From Solobacterium sp. (lineage in GTDB: Bacteria; Bacillota_I; Bacilli_A; Erysipelotrichales; Erysipelotrichaceae), in contig JAFRMA010000053.1 of the NCBI GenBank assembly GCA_017430925.1, forward strand, positions 51,338 through 115,337: a DNA stretch of 64,000 bases, read 5' to 3'. Positions 1-8,733 of the stretch are shown piece by piece. The position numbers and the translations under genes are program-made. The notes under the pieces are model-generated. The model was not told the origin of the DNA and made no database searches. It saw only the letters and a list, made by a program, of their open reading frames with translations. Positions within the stretch are counted from its first letter, which is position 1. Each line of letters begins with the position of its first letter.

Positions 1-1
1 C

Positions 2-517
2 CGGTGTGCCTACGGTAAATTCTTCCGGAACAAGGCGGCGTTTATCTCCCGTAAATGGTTTTATGACTTTGCGAATTACCGCCGGGATGGCTATGACTAC
101 GAAGCACGGTGTGAGGACGGACTGGCCACATATCCTGAACAATATCTGTATGAGCTGATTTCCTCTCACAGATCCATGTTGTCTAAGGATGCCAAGGCAG
201 TCGGCGGATATGTCAAACCCAGAACTGCCGGACCGGATCAGTGGGAACCCCGGAAAGGCTTTGACACAACGATCACAAAACTGCAGATGCAGACGTATAT
301 CATCACCAGTGATTTTGAGTATGAACTGGATAAGAAGGGGAATTTCTACGGCTGGGGTATTGCCAGATATACTACTCCTGAGGTATTCTTCGGCAAGTCT
401 TTCGCTTCGCATGTCTATAAAAGAACCCCGGAAGAATCACAGAAGCGGGTACTCAGGCAATTAAAAAAGATCCTGCCGGATGCGGATCCGGAGGACCTCA
501 GAAGATTTCTTGGTTAG
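2..517 (+). CDS. AlkZ-related winged-helix protein, 3' part
   Basis: The reading frame is open from the left edge and ends with TAG, so only the last 171 codons are present and the true start lies outside the window. The sequence is soluble and rich in aromatic and basic residues, with a stretch near GFDTTITKLQMQTYI and YGWGIARY that I associate with the AlkZ-related proteins of Firmicutes. AlkZ itself is a DNA glycosylase, but members of this related family have no settled role that I know of. The gene converges on the lipoprotein gene that follows, and the two stop codons overlap. The family call is from memory of sequence style, so it is tentative. Confidence 0.5.
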   Translation, partial: RCAYGKFFRNKAAFISRKWFYDFANYRRDGYDYEARCEDGLATYPEQYLYELISSHRSMLSKDAKAVGGYVKPRTAGPDQWEPRKGFDTTITKLQMQTYIITSDFEYELDKKGNFYGWGIARYTTPEVFFGKSFASHVYKRTPEESQKRVLRQLKKILPDADPEDLRRFLG

Positions 518-1122
518 TCTGAATTGAGCGAATAATTTGTTACTTCGTAAGTACCGTCACTGTTTCCGGTAACTGTAATCGTTCCGGATACGGTGATGGT
601 TTTCTTTTCCTCTGATGCTTTACCGATCAGTGCGCTGCCGTAATCCAGAGCACTTTTCATCAGGAATAACTGATACTCTTCTTCCGGAAGTTTCTCTGCG
701 TCATGGAATTCATCCTTGTGATCATCGGCATAGTCATCCAGGGTATAACTTGTGTCCATACCATCAAGATCCAGCTGTATTACTTCAATCTGGAAGACGG
801 TCTGATTGGTATCCTTGTCTTTTTCCTTGCTTTTGATTGTGTAACTCTGGCACTGGGAGAAGATTGCCTTGGTGCGGTATTCCTCAAATGCCTGGCGTAA
901 TTCTTCATCGGGATAGTTTTCCAGAAGCGTATCCGTGCTGTAGGTATTCTCCAGAAGCAGGGAGATCTCTGCGTCTGCTTCGCTGACCATTCCCTCATAG
1001 TTGCCCTCATGCATGGCATCAAGAAAAGCTTTCACTGCCGTTTCGGCAGGATCTTCTTTCTTACATCCGTATAGTCCGATACAAGTGATGACCAATAGTA
1101 TCTGTATAAGTTTCCTGACCAT
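514..1122 (-). CDS. Small secreted lipoprotein of unknown function
   Basis: This is a 202-residue protein with a basic N-terminus, a short hydrophobic stretch and a lipobox ending LYGC, so it should be cleaved by signal peptidase II and lipid-anchored outside the membrane. The mature part is acidic and mixed alpha/beta, resembling the small NTF2-like or DUF4878-type lipoproteins of Firmicutes, but I cannot name a family. I chose the ATG at 1122 because GGGAGA lies 6-7 bases upstream; an upstream TTG at 1134 overlaps that ribosome site. It is transcribed away from the PASTA gene and converges with the AlkZ-related gene. Confidence 0.75.
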   Translation of the reverse strand: MVRKLIQILLVITCIGLYGCKKEDPAETAVKAFLDAMHEGNYEGMVSEADAEISLLLENTYSTDTLLENYPDEELRQAFEEYRTKAIFSQCQSYTIKSKEKDKDTNQTVFQIEVIQLDLDGMDTSYTLDDYADDHKDEFHDAEKLPEEEYQLFLMKSALDYGSALIGKASEEKKTITVSGTITVTGNSDGTYEVTNYSLNSD

Positions 1123-1268
1123 GAAATCTCCCAAAGATTAAGATTGATTTAAGTTTTCCGGCTGTTCTCTCCTGAAGTAATTTGGACAAACCGCAGAACC
1201 AAGCCTTTTTCGCTATGTTTAAAGTTTAACACAGGATAATTCCGCAGGAAAGTGTATCCTCAGCTCCG

Positions 1269-1296
1269 TTGTAATTCAACAGATAAATGATAAAAT
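1269..1296 (+). promoter_or_regulatory. Sigma-A-type promoter of the PASTA/ABC operon
   Basis: TTGTAA (1269-1274) and TAAAAT (1291-1296) are separated by 16 bases, with a TG one base before the -10 box. Transcription would begin near 1303, about 18 bases upstream of the GTG start at 1321. Confidence 0.45.
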
Positions 1297-1320
1297 ACTA
1301 ATTAAATGTGAGGTTGTTTC

Positions 1321-3402
1321 GTGGCAGGTAAGAAAGATTTTATGACTGCTTTGGCCGAACAGGTTGAAGCGCAGAAAAGAGGGGAAAAAAAGCAGCTGGA
1401 CGGGATCGACAGCTTTGTGCCCGCAAAGAAAAAAGAACCCGTACAGTCTTTTCAGGAACCGGTAAAAGAGAAAGAACCGGAAGTTGTTCAAGTACCTGAG
1501 GAACCGGTGATGTCTTCTGCCGAGAAGGAAGAATTCGTCAACAGTTATAATGAAGAACCAGAAGATGATCGCCCCGCAAGTTTCCGTGAAGAAGAGTTAA
1601 AACCCATTGTTACCCCGAAGCATTCCATGTCTCCGGTTGGTATCGGATTGATTGCGTTGGCTGCTCTGGCTTTGGCATTTGGAATCTGGTGGTTCAAGTT
1701 TGCGGCACATATCGTGCTTCCGAACTTTGTCGGCCGGAGTATTAACGAAGTATCTTCCTGGGCAAGACAGAACAAGATGGAAACGACGGCAATTGCCATG
1801 TCCGACTCTGTTTTCAGTATGGAATATGACAAGGATATCGTTGTGTCCCAAAGTGTTCCTGCAGGAAAGAAAGTACGTCCGAATACTCCGATCACCATTA
1901 CCGTATCCAAAGGTCCGGATCCCAGTGAAGAGATTGCTTTCCCGGATATCCGGAATATGACCCAGGGTGAACTGAATGACTGGATCAAGGAAAATAAACT
2001 GTCGAAGACCAAGCTGACCACGCAGTACAGTACCACGGTGGAAGCCGGGAATGTCATATCTTATGAGTTAAAGAATGTGGATGAGGGTGATTTTACCCGT
2101 GGATCTACACTGAATATTGTTTGTTCGAAAGGACCTGCGCCGGCAGGACAGGCTACCGTAGAAGACTTTAAGGGTAAATCTGTCGCCGAGGTAGAGAACT
2201 GGGCGAAACAGAAGAAGATCCGTCTTGTACAGACCGAAGCGTTTAGTGATACCGTACAGACCGGGATGATCATCTCACAGAGTGTGGCTTCCGGACAGGC
2301 ACTGAAAGAAGGAGAAACCCTCTCCGTAGTTGTATCCAAGGGTAAGGGCGTGCGTATCCCGAATATGGTGGGATATTCCGCGGAACAGCTGGATGCCTGG
2401 AGAGCGGGTAAGAATAACAATGTCACTGTCGTTACGAAGTCAATCTATCATGATGAACTTGAAGGAACGGTCATCAGTCAGTCTCTGGTACCCGGATCTG
2501 TTGTGGAAGCGGGAGATGTACTGGAGCTGACCATCTCCAAATATCTGCCGATTCTGGAGAAGCACTCTCGTGAATGGCTCGGTAAGGATTACCTTCAGTT
2601 AGTCTATTGGGTAGATGAAGTGAATGCGCAGGGCGGCAGTCTGATGGCCGGCGAGTATGGCGCGTTTGCGGAGAGACAATGCAGCGATGAATATCCGATT
2701 CCGGGTCAGATCATTAACTATGCCTGTGAATACGGCACAAAGAACTCTGACGGGGAATTCTGGACCTCATCCGGATGTGAACGTCCTTTAAACCTGTACA
2801 GCCGTATCGGTTATCAGGTATCCACAGGCGCATGTTCCGTACAGAAGATCTTGTTAAACGCTTCGGATATGCGTGACCTGAATACGATCCAGAACTTCTG
2901 TTCCGGACATTATCTCCAGTTCAGTACAGATTCCTGGGATTCCGGGACATTCTCCGGTTCGCATTGGGACTGGACAGTTCAGATACAGTTATCTGATGGC
3001 TCTGTATATACAAACTCTGAAGATGACATCAATTCCAAATATCCGATCATGATCGATCCGAAAGATGTCATTGCCATTCACTGGAAGAAGTTTGAACAGG
3101 GAGATCCGCAGCCTACGCCTACACCGACACCGGAACCTACACCTGTACCTACGGTCGTTCTGACAAACGCGGAACTGACAGATCTGCAGACGCTGATCTC
3201 TTTCTGTGACAGTAATGATATCGAGTATACACTGAATGGTATATCCACAAGTGAAGCAGAATGGTACGGTACGGAAGCCGGCAAGCATGACAGTAAAATA
3301 GAAATGGAATTTGAAGGGAATAAATACTATTCCGACCAGGGTTTTACACTTGTCCTTAAAGATAACAAGTCTGTAACGATCAACTATCTTACAGATCAAT
3401 AA
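1321..3402 (+). CDS. Membrane protein with four PASTA domains, no kinase domain
   Basis: The 693-residue protein has a charged cytoplasmic N-terminus (1-104), one transmembrane helix (about 105-126), and four extracellular PASTA repeats (roughly 131-197, 203-273, 277-344 and 345-413). A cysteine-containing globular region of unknown fold follows, then a Pro-Thr linker near 597-612 and a short C-terminal domain. PASTA domains bind muropeptides or lipid II in Ser/Thr kinases and penicillin-binding proteins, but neither a kinase nor a transpeptidase domain is present here. The start is GTG, preceded by GAGGT. The next gene, an FtsX-type permease, begins 16 bases after the stop, so a cell-wall-linked role with that exporter is likely but not shown. 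Confidence 0.85.
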   Translation: MAGKKDFMTALAEQVEAQKRGEKKQLDGIDSFVPAKKKEPVQSFQEPVKEKEPEVVQVPEEPVMSSAEKEEFVNSYNEEPEDDRPASFREEELKPIVTPKHSMSPVGIGLIALAALALAFGIWWFKFAAHIVLPNFVGRSINEVSSWARQNKMETTAIAMSDSVFSMEYDKDIVVSQSVPAGKKVRPNTPITITVSKGPDPSEEIAFPDIRNMTQGELNDWIKENKLSKTKLTTQYSTTVEAGNVISYELKNVDEGDFTRGSTLNIVCSKGPAPAGQATVEDFKGKSVAEVENWAKQKKIRLVQTEAFSDTVQTGMIISQSVASGQALKEGETLSVVVSKGKGVRIPNMVGYSAEQLDAWRAGKNNNVTVVTKSIYHDELEGTVISQSLVPGSVVEAGDVLELTISKYLPILEKHSREWLGKDYLQLVYWVDEVNAQGGSLMAGEYGAFAERQCSDEYPIPGQIINYACEYGTKNSDGEFWTSSGCERPLNLYSRIGYQVSTGACSVQKILLNASDMRDLNTIQNFCSGHYLQFSTDSWDSGTFSGSHWDWTVQIQLSDGSVYTNSEDDINSKYPIMIDPKDVIAIHWKKFEQGDPQPTPTPTPEPTPVPTVVLTNAELTDLQTLISFCDSNDIEYTLNGISTSEAEWYGTEAGKHDSKIEMEFEGNKYYSDQGFTLVLKDNKSVTINYLTDQ

Positions 3403-3418
3403 TACAGGAGGCTAACCA

Positions 3419-4993
3419 ATGAACGCATTGAACAGAGCCTGGAAATATATCACAAGAAGACCTACAAAATCCGTCTTACTGATGATTACATTCTTTCTTA
3501 TTGGTAATCTGGTAATTCTGGGGCTTGGTATTTCACAGGCTGCGGAGAACGCAAAGGTTTTGACCCGCAAACAGATGCGGGCGGCTGTCAGTTATGAAGT
3601 TGATTATGAAAAGTTCTGGGACTATATCAATACACTGACCGATGAAGATGAGATCAATAACGCATACAACAACTATCCCAGGATCAATAAGGAAACCGCG
3701 GAAGCCCTGACCCAGGACTCCCGTGTCAAAGCTTTTAACTTTACACAGACTGCGATTGGATACTCCCTTGGGTTTGATCATGTGCCGGTAGGCAATGAAG
3801 ATACCAAGAATACAGATTACGGTTCCTACATCGATGAAAACGGAGTCGCGCATGAATACCGTGAACCGGACATCATGATCTACGGAACACAGTATCCGAA
3901 TATGATCGAGATTGCGGATGAGACATACACGATTACTTCCGGCAGATTTATCAACCAGGACGACATCGATTCCGCGTCACCTCACGTATGCATCACGGAA
4001 GAAATGGCAGACGTGAATAACCTGCGTGTGGGAGATACGATCGCATTCTCATACAATGATCTGAATTATATTGACAGTCTGGTTCAGGAGTCCGGCGGAG
4101 AAGTATCCGCGGATGATTTCCGTGAAGAGTATGAGATCGTCGGTATCTTTAACAACAAGAACCAGGTAGATCCCAACAGTGAGAACTTCCGCTGGATGAG
4201 TCCCTATGAATCTCCGCAGAATATCCTGGTCGTTCCGATGAGCGCCTATGTTGAGTCCATGTTGAAGATGACGACTACGGAACAGAAACTTCATCCGGAA
4301 TACTATACAGACTTTGACGAAGAGGAATACCGCAGGAGTATGACGGAACCTTCAAGAATCATCTATTTACTGAATGATCCTCTGGAAGTAGAAGACTTTG
4401 TCCGTGATCATCAGGCAGACCTTGGAGAATACCTGAAACTGAACGCAAATAACGAAACATTCAAGAAACTTGCCAGACCTCTGGATACCCTGAGTTTCTT
4501 CTCCAACGTCATTGTCTGGATCGTGATCATCAACGCTGTAGTCATTATTTCACTGGTCACAGCGCTGACCCTGAAAACCAGAGAGTATGAGATCGGTGTT
4601 ATGTTGTCCCTGGGTGTATCCAAGGTGAAGATCGTCCTGCAGTTATTCGCGGAGTTATTCCTGATCGCTCTGTTGTCTTTTACTCTGGCATCTGCCAGCG
4701 GATCCATGCTGGCGGGAAGAGTCGGAGACATGGTACTGGATTATCAGACTGCCAGTGAAGCGGAATACTCCGATCTGAATAATGAGGGCAACTATTACTG
4801 GTACGGGGATAACAATTACTTTACCAATGTAACTCAGGAAGATCTGCTGTCCCAGTATGAAGTGAAAGTATCGCCGGTATTGATTGCGGAGATCTATGTA
4901 ATCGGTACACTGGTCGTCATGATTTCCATTATTATTCCTTCCTTTATGATCATGAGGCTGAATCCCAAGCAGATTCTGCTGGAACAGAATTAG
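3419..4993 (+). CDS. ABC transporter permease, FtsX/MacB type
   Basis: This 524-residue membrane protein has an N-terminal helix (about 17-40), a large extracytoplasmic domain (about 45-350), and three C-terminal transmembrane helices with the FtsX fold (about 360-520, including the conserved KTREYEIGVMLSLGVSK region). The layout is that of MacB/LolC-type permeases, which act as mechanotransmitters or exporters instead of classical importers. AGGAGG lies before the ATG. The ATPase gene follows after 8 bases and the PASTA gene precedes it, so the three probably form one system at the membrane. The substrate is unknown. Confidence 0.88.
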   Translation: MNALNRAWKYITRRPTKSVLLMITFFLIGNLVILGLGISQAAENAKVLTRKQMRAAVSYEVDYEKFWDYINTLTDEDEINNAYNNYPRINKETAEALTQDSRVKAFNFTQTAIGYSLGFDHVPVGNEDTKNTDYGSYIDENGVAHEYREPDIMIYGTQYPNMIEIADETYTITSGRFINQDDIDSASPHVCITEEMADVNNLRVGDTIAFSYNDLNYIDSLVQESGGEVSADDFREEYEIVGIFNNKNQVDPNSENFRWMSPYESPQNILVVPMSAYVESMLKMTTTEQKLHPEYYTDFDEEEYRRSMTEPSRIIYLLNDPLEVEDFVRDHQADLGEYLKLNANNETFKKLARPLDTLSFFSNVIVWIVIINAVVIISLVTALTLKTREYEIGVMLSLGVSKVKIVLQLFAELFLIALLSFTLASASGSMLAGRVGDMVLDYQTASEAEYSDLNNEGNYYWYGDNNYFTNVTQEDLLSQYEVKVSPVLIAEIYVIGTLVVMISIIIPSFMIMRLNPKQILLEQN

Positions 4994-5001
4994 GAGGCTT
5001 T

Positions 5002-5676
5002 ATGAGTACAATACTGAAACTGGAAAATATCTGTTACGGGTATATTGACGGAGGCTTCAAACGTGAGATTCTGAAGAACCTGAGTTATGAATTTGAGGAA
5101 GGAACCTTCTATACGATCCTGGGACCTTCAGGTTCAGGTAAGACTACCTTGTTAAGTATCATGGCAGGTCTGGATAAACAGGAATCCGGGAAGGTATACT
5201 TTGACGGAGAAGATGTCGATAAGATCGGCTTATACAAGTATCGCCGGAATAAAGTCGGAGTTGTCTTCCAATCCTATAACCTGATCAATTACCTGACCGG
5301 GCTGGAGAATATCTTACTGGCGATGACAGAAACCGACAACAAGCTTCCCGGCAATAAATCGGAACTGGCGTATGCGTTGCTGGAAATGGTTGGTATAACC
5401 AAAACCAAGGCAGATCGTATGATCAATAAACTGTCCGGTGGTGAACAGCAGCGTGTGGCAATTGCCCGGGCAATCGCATCCAACGTTGATTTGATCTTCG
5501 CGGATGAGCCTACGGGAAACCTGGATACGGAAACAGAGAAAGAGATCATCAAGTTATTCCAGATGCTTGCCCAGCAGTACGGCAAGACGATCATTGCGGT
5601 AACACACTCCAACGAAGTATCCAATCTCAGTGATCATCGTGTATTCCTGAATCAGGGGAAACTTACAGATCTTTAA
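5002..5676 (+). CDS. ABC transporter ATP-binding protein, MacB/LolD family
   Basis: This 224-residue ATPase contains Walker A (GPSGSGKTT, about 42-50), a Q-loop, the signature LSGGEQQRVAIARA, Walker B (LIFADEPTGNLD) and the switch histidine (AVTHS). It should power the permease encoded directly upstream. The gene starts 8 bases after the permease stop with AGGAGG overlapping the junction, so the pair is translated together. LolD/MacB-type ATPases usually pair with FtsX-domain permeases, which matches the neighbour. Confidence 0.92.
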   Translation: MSTILKLENICYGYIDGGFKREILKNLSYEFEEGTFYTILGPSGSGKTTLLSIMAGLDKQESGKVYFDGEDVDKIGLYKYRRNKVGVVFQSYNLINYLTGLENILLAMTETDNKLPGNKSELAYALLEMVGITKTKADRMINKLSGGEQQRVAIARAIASNVDLIFADEPTGNLDTETEKEIIKLFQMLAQQYGKTIIAVTHSNEVSNLSDHRVFLNQGKLTDL

Positions 5677-5771
5677 TCAGTTGTGATAATCGGAACTGTC
5701 CGTATGAATTTGTTTTGTGTAATTGACAGAATTGTGTGATGATATAGGAAAGTATCTGGAGGATAAATCAT

Positions 5772-6608
5772 ATGAAATGTTTCAAATGTGGTGCGGAAAA
5801 CGATAATGATGCGTTGTTCTGTTCTAACTGCGGGACAAAACTTGTGACTGGTGAAGAAGTTGCGCAGGCAGCGGAGGAAGCTGTGGAAGAAACTGTGGAA
5901 GAAGTGAAGGAAACTGTCACAGAAGCAGCGGAAACCGTCAAGAATGTAAGTCTTGAACTGGAAGAATCGATTGACGCGCATATGGCCAAGATGGAGGCAG
6001 AACTGGAAGAAGAACCGGATCTTTCTGCAATCCTGACACAGCAGCCGGGTGTACAGACAGCAGGCAATGCCCAGGCGCAGATCAGTATTACACCAACCGT
6101 CAATCTGGATATGCCGGAGAATCATCTGAATGAGAAACCGGAACCTAAACTGGAGATGCGTACTTCCAAGACAGAAGAATTAATTGCGCTGAAAGAAAAA
6201 GAACGTGAAGAACGTCGTGCCCGTGTTGAACAGTACGAAAGAGAAAGAGCCCGTGAACAGGCGAAGAAAGCAGAACAGAAGGAAACGGTAAGACCGGCTC
6301 AGCAGGCAGCCGCAAAGCCTAAGACTGCAGGCTCCAACCAGAAACTGCTGGCCATTATCAGTTATATTACCTGGATCGGCTGGGCGATCGGCTTCTTCAG
6401 TACCAGCAGTGAACGTTCAGAATATATGAAGACTGTACTGAATCGTGCCCTGATCCTGAACCTGTTATCTCTGTTGAGATATCTGCCGATCATCGGCAGA
6501 CCAATCTACTGGGTCACCGGTATACTGTGGCTTGTGGCTGTGGTATATACAGCTCTGGATAAGACCGATAAGTTACCGGTTCTGGATGATTTCAAGGTTA
6601 TCCCGTAA
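5772..6608 (+). CDS. Zinc-ribbon membrane protein
   Basis: The 278-residue protein opens with a zinc ribbon (Cys3, Cys6, Cys17, Cys20), followed by a long Glu/Ala-rich segment likely to be helical or coiled (about 25-85), a charged Arg/Glu/Lys helix (about 135-180), and two or three C-terminal hydrophobic helices (about 195-265). Firmicutes encode many such zinc-ribbon membrane proteins of undefined role. CTGGAGGA precedes the ATG. It lies 95 bases after the ABC operon and ends in its own strong terminator, so it is probably a separate unit. A TTGACA at 5723-5728 has no well-spaced -10 partner. Confidence 0.75.
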   Translation: MKCFKCGAENDNDALFCSNCGTKLVTGEEVAQAAEEAVEETVEEVKETVTEAAETVKNVSLELEESIDAHMAKMEAELEEEPDLSAILTQQPGVQTAGNAQAQISITPTVNLDMPENHLNEKPEPKLEMRTSKTEELIALKEKEREERRARVEQYERERAREQAKKAEQKETVRPAQQAAAKPKTAGSNQKLLAIISYITWIGWAIGFFSTSSERSEYMKTVLNRALILNLLSLLRYLPIIGRPIYWVTGILWLVAVVYTALDKTDKLPVLDDFKVIP

Positions 6609-6614
6609 AACCAT

Positions 6615-6647
6615 AAACCTGTGCTGAAAAACGCACAGGTTTTCTTA
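6615..6647 (+). terminator. Rho-independent terminator after the zinc-ribbon gene
   Basis: A perfect 10-bp stem (AAACCTGTGC, 6615-6624, with GCACAGGTTT, 6633-6642) is followed by TCTT. It overlaps a possible upstream GTG of the polymerase gene at 6621, which argues against that start. Confidence 0.8.
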
Positions 6648-6659
6648 TACAATAATACT

Positions 6660-8177
6660 GTGGAAGAAAACAGAGTCTATGTATGTATCGATCTGAAGTC
6701 TTTCTATGCCAGTGTGGAATGCGTAGAAAGAGGATTGGATCCCCTGACCACAAACCTGGTTGTGGCAGATTTAAGCCGGACGGTAAAGACCATCTGTCTG
6801 GCTGTTTCACCGTCCATGAAAGCCTACGGGATCTCCGGCAGAGCCAGATTATTTGAAGTCGTGCAGAAGGTGAAAGAGATCAACCGTGAACGCAGTAAGA
6901 AGATCTCTTACCGGGCATTCCGGGGGAAATCTTATCATGATCCGGAGGTCAGGGCAGATGAGGAACTGGAACTGGATTATATTACGGCTGTACCCAGAAT
7001 GGCTTTTTACATGGAGTATAGTACGATCATCTATGATATCTACCTGAAGTACATTGCGCCGGAAGATATCCATGTATACTCTGTGGATGAAGTATTCATG
7101 GATGTGACAGATTACCTGAAGATCTACAAGATGACTGCGCATGAGCTGACTATTCACATCATCCGGGATGTCCTGAGAACTACGGGAATCACAGCTACAG
7201 CAGGAATCGGCACAAACATGTACCTGGCAAAGGTGGCGATGGATATCGTGGCCAAGCGCATGCCGGCAGACAGTGACGGAGTGAGAATTGCCGAACTGGA
7301 TGAAATCTCTTACCGGAAAGTTCTCTGGGACCACCGTCCCCTGGATGATTTCTGGAGAGTAGGAAGAGGCTATATGCGGCGTCTGGAAGAAATCGGTCTG
7401 AATACCATGGGAGATATTGCGAGATGTTCCCTGGGTAAATTTGAAGACCGGTATAACGAAGACCTGTTATACAAGATGTTCGGAATCAACGCGGAATTAC
7501 TGATAGATCATGCCTGGGGCTATGAACCATGTACGATGCAGGATATCAAGAATTACCGGCCATCCTCCAACAGCGTCGGTATCGGGCAGGTACTATCTGA
7601 GCCATATACATATGAGAAAGCCATGATCATCGTACGGGAGATGCTGGATACGCTGACCCTGGATCTGGTGGCGAAAGGACTGGTCACCAGTCAGGCCGTA
7701 CTATCTATCGGCTATGATACTGCCAGCCTGGACAATCCCAATGCCAAAAGCCAGTATCAGGGAGAAATTGCGAAAGACTACTACGGACGACCGACGCCCA
7801 AACATGCGCATGGTACGGCGAATATGCGCTTTGCGAGTGCTTCGTCGAAGTATATTACGGACGCTGTGCTGAAATTATACCGGGAGATCGTCGACCCGGC
7901 ATTGCTGGTGCGCAGAATATCTGTAACAGCCATCAACGTGAAGAAACAAGCTGATCTGCCGGAAGTACAACATGAACAGCTGGATCTCTTCGCAGAGCCG
8001 GGAGACACTACGGCAGAGAAAGAAAAAGAAGAACTGCAGAAAGAAAAAAGAGTACAGGAAGCGATACTCACCATCAAGAAGAAATACGGGAAAAACGCGG
8101 TACTCAAGGGAACCGATTTTGAAGAAGGAGCCACCCAGAGAGACCGGAACAAACAGATCGGAGGACATCGTTCATGA
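6660..8177 (+). CDS. Y-family DNA polymerase (UmuC/DinB-like)
   Basis: This 505-residue translesion polymerase has the catalytic motifs IDLKSFYASVE near the N-terminus and YSVDEVFMD around residue 140, supplying the metal-binding acids, followed by thumb and little-finger domains. In Firmicutes this subgroup is SOS- or element-associated and sits next to a YolD-like gene, as here (4-base overlap). A GTG at 6621 is in frame but falls within the preceding terminator. The GTG at 6660 starts just before the family's normal N-terminus. No ribosome site precedes it, and TACAAT at 6648-6653 would place transcription start at about the GTG, so the message may be leaderless. No LexA box was recognised. 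Confidence 0.9.
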   Translation: MEENRVYVCIDLKSFYASVECVERGLDPLTTNLVVADLSRTVKTICLAVSPSMKAYGISGRARLFEVVQKVKEINRERSKKISYRAFRGKSYHDPEVRADEELELDYITAVPRMAFYMEYSTIIYDIYLKYIAPEDIHVYSVDEVFMDVTDYLKIYKMTAHELTIHIIRDVLRTTGITATAGIGTNMYLAKVAMDIVAKRMPADSDGVRIAELDEISYRKVLWDHRPLDDFWRVGRGYMRRLEEIGLNTMGDIARCSLGKFEDRYNEDLLYKMFGINAELLIDHAWGYEPCTMQDIKNYRPSSNSVGIGQVLSEPYTYEKAMIIVREMLDTLTLDLVAKGLVTSQAVLSIGYDTASLDNPNAKSQYQGEIAKDYYGRPTPKHAHGTANMRFASASSKYITDAVLKLYREIVDPALLVRRISVTAINVKKQADLPEVQHEQLDLFAEPGDTTAEKEKEELQKEKRVQEAILTIKKKYGKNAVLKGTDFEEGATQRDRNKQIGGHRS

Positions 8178-8587
8178 GCAGTAAATATGAAGATATCCTG
8201 TATCTGCCCCACCATGTGTCCAAGGTACATCCGCAGATGTCCAGAGCTGACAGAGCAGCCCAGTTTGCGCCGTTTGCGGCACTGACCGGGTATGATTCCA
8301 TGGTGAAGGAAACCGCCAGGTTAACCGATAAGAAGATTGAACAAGATGAAAATGAACGGGAAAATCTGGACCGAATCCTGCAGTACCTGAAAACCAGGAT
8401 CGAAGAACAGCTGAAGATCATCGTAACCTACTTTGAACCAGATGAGTATAAACAAGGCGGGAGATATGTGACCAGAACGATCTTACTCAAGGCCGTTGAT
8501 GAGATCACACATACGCTGGTCAGCACAGACAGGCAGTATATCCCGGCAGAAGATATTCTGGATATCCAGATGGAGGAAGAAGAATGA
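8174..8587 (+). CDS. YolD-like protein
   Basis: This 137-residue soluble protein has the YolD-like signature: LPHHVSKVHPQMS, then a R(A)AQFAPFAALTGYD segment, and a C-terminal beta-rich WYL/YolD half. YolD-like proteins are regularly encoded beside UmuC-type polymerases and are thought to act as a UmuD-like or regulatory partner. Its ATG overlaps the polymerase stop as ATGA, and its own stop overlaps the next small gene the same way, so all three are translationally coupled. Confidence 0.85.
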   Translation: MSSKYEDILYLPHHVSKVHPQMSRADRAAQFAPFAALTGYDSMVKETARLTDKKIEQDENERENLDRILQYLKTRIEEQLKIIVTYFEPDEYKQGGRYVTRTILLKAVDEITHTLVSTDRQYIPAEDILDIQMEEEE

Positions 8588-8730
8588 AAAGAAGATTTGG
8601 ATTAGGATTAAGTTTAAGTGTACTGATTTCCGCATCACTATGTGTAGTTGCGGCAATCCTGGACAACCTTGTCACAAAAGAAGAAAAACCAAAAGAAGAG
8701 AAAAAAAAGGATCATCCTGATCAGGAATGA
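8584..8730 (+). CDS. 48-residue single-pass membrane micro-protein
   Basis: A 48-codon frame starts at the ATGA overlap with the YolD-like stop. It encodes a basic start (MKRRF), a hydrophobic helix (about residues 6-26), and a highly charged Lys/Glu tail (from about 31). The tight coupling and clean topology support a real gene. Its last 10 bases overlap the 3' end of the converging gene, whose terminator hairpin lies in the same DNA. The function is unknown; a membrane-anchored partner of the polymerase/YolD pair is a guess. Confidence 0.6.
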   Translation: MKRRFGLGLSLSVLISASLCVVAAILDNLVTKEEKPKEEKKKDHPDQE

Positions 8731-8733
8731 TCC
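8701..8733 (-). terminator. Terminator of the muiA-like operon, overlapping two coding ends
   Basis: GGATCAT (8709-8715) pairs with ATGATCC (8727-8733) around an inner CCTGATCAGG palindrome. Read on the minus strand, it is followed by eight Ts (8708-8701). It overlaps the stop of the minus-strand gene and the last codons of the plus-strand micro-protein. Confidence 0.75.

Noticed and set aside
6621..6660. Earlier GTG start for the Y-family polymerase
   Set aside because: The GTG lies in the stem of the upstream terminator, and the added 13 residues do not match the family N-terminus.
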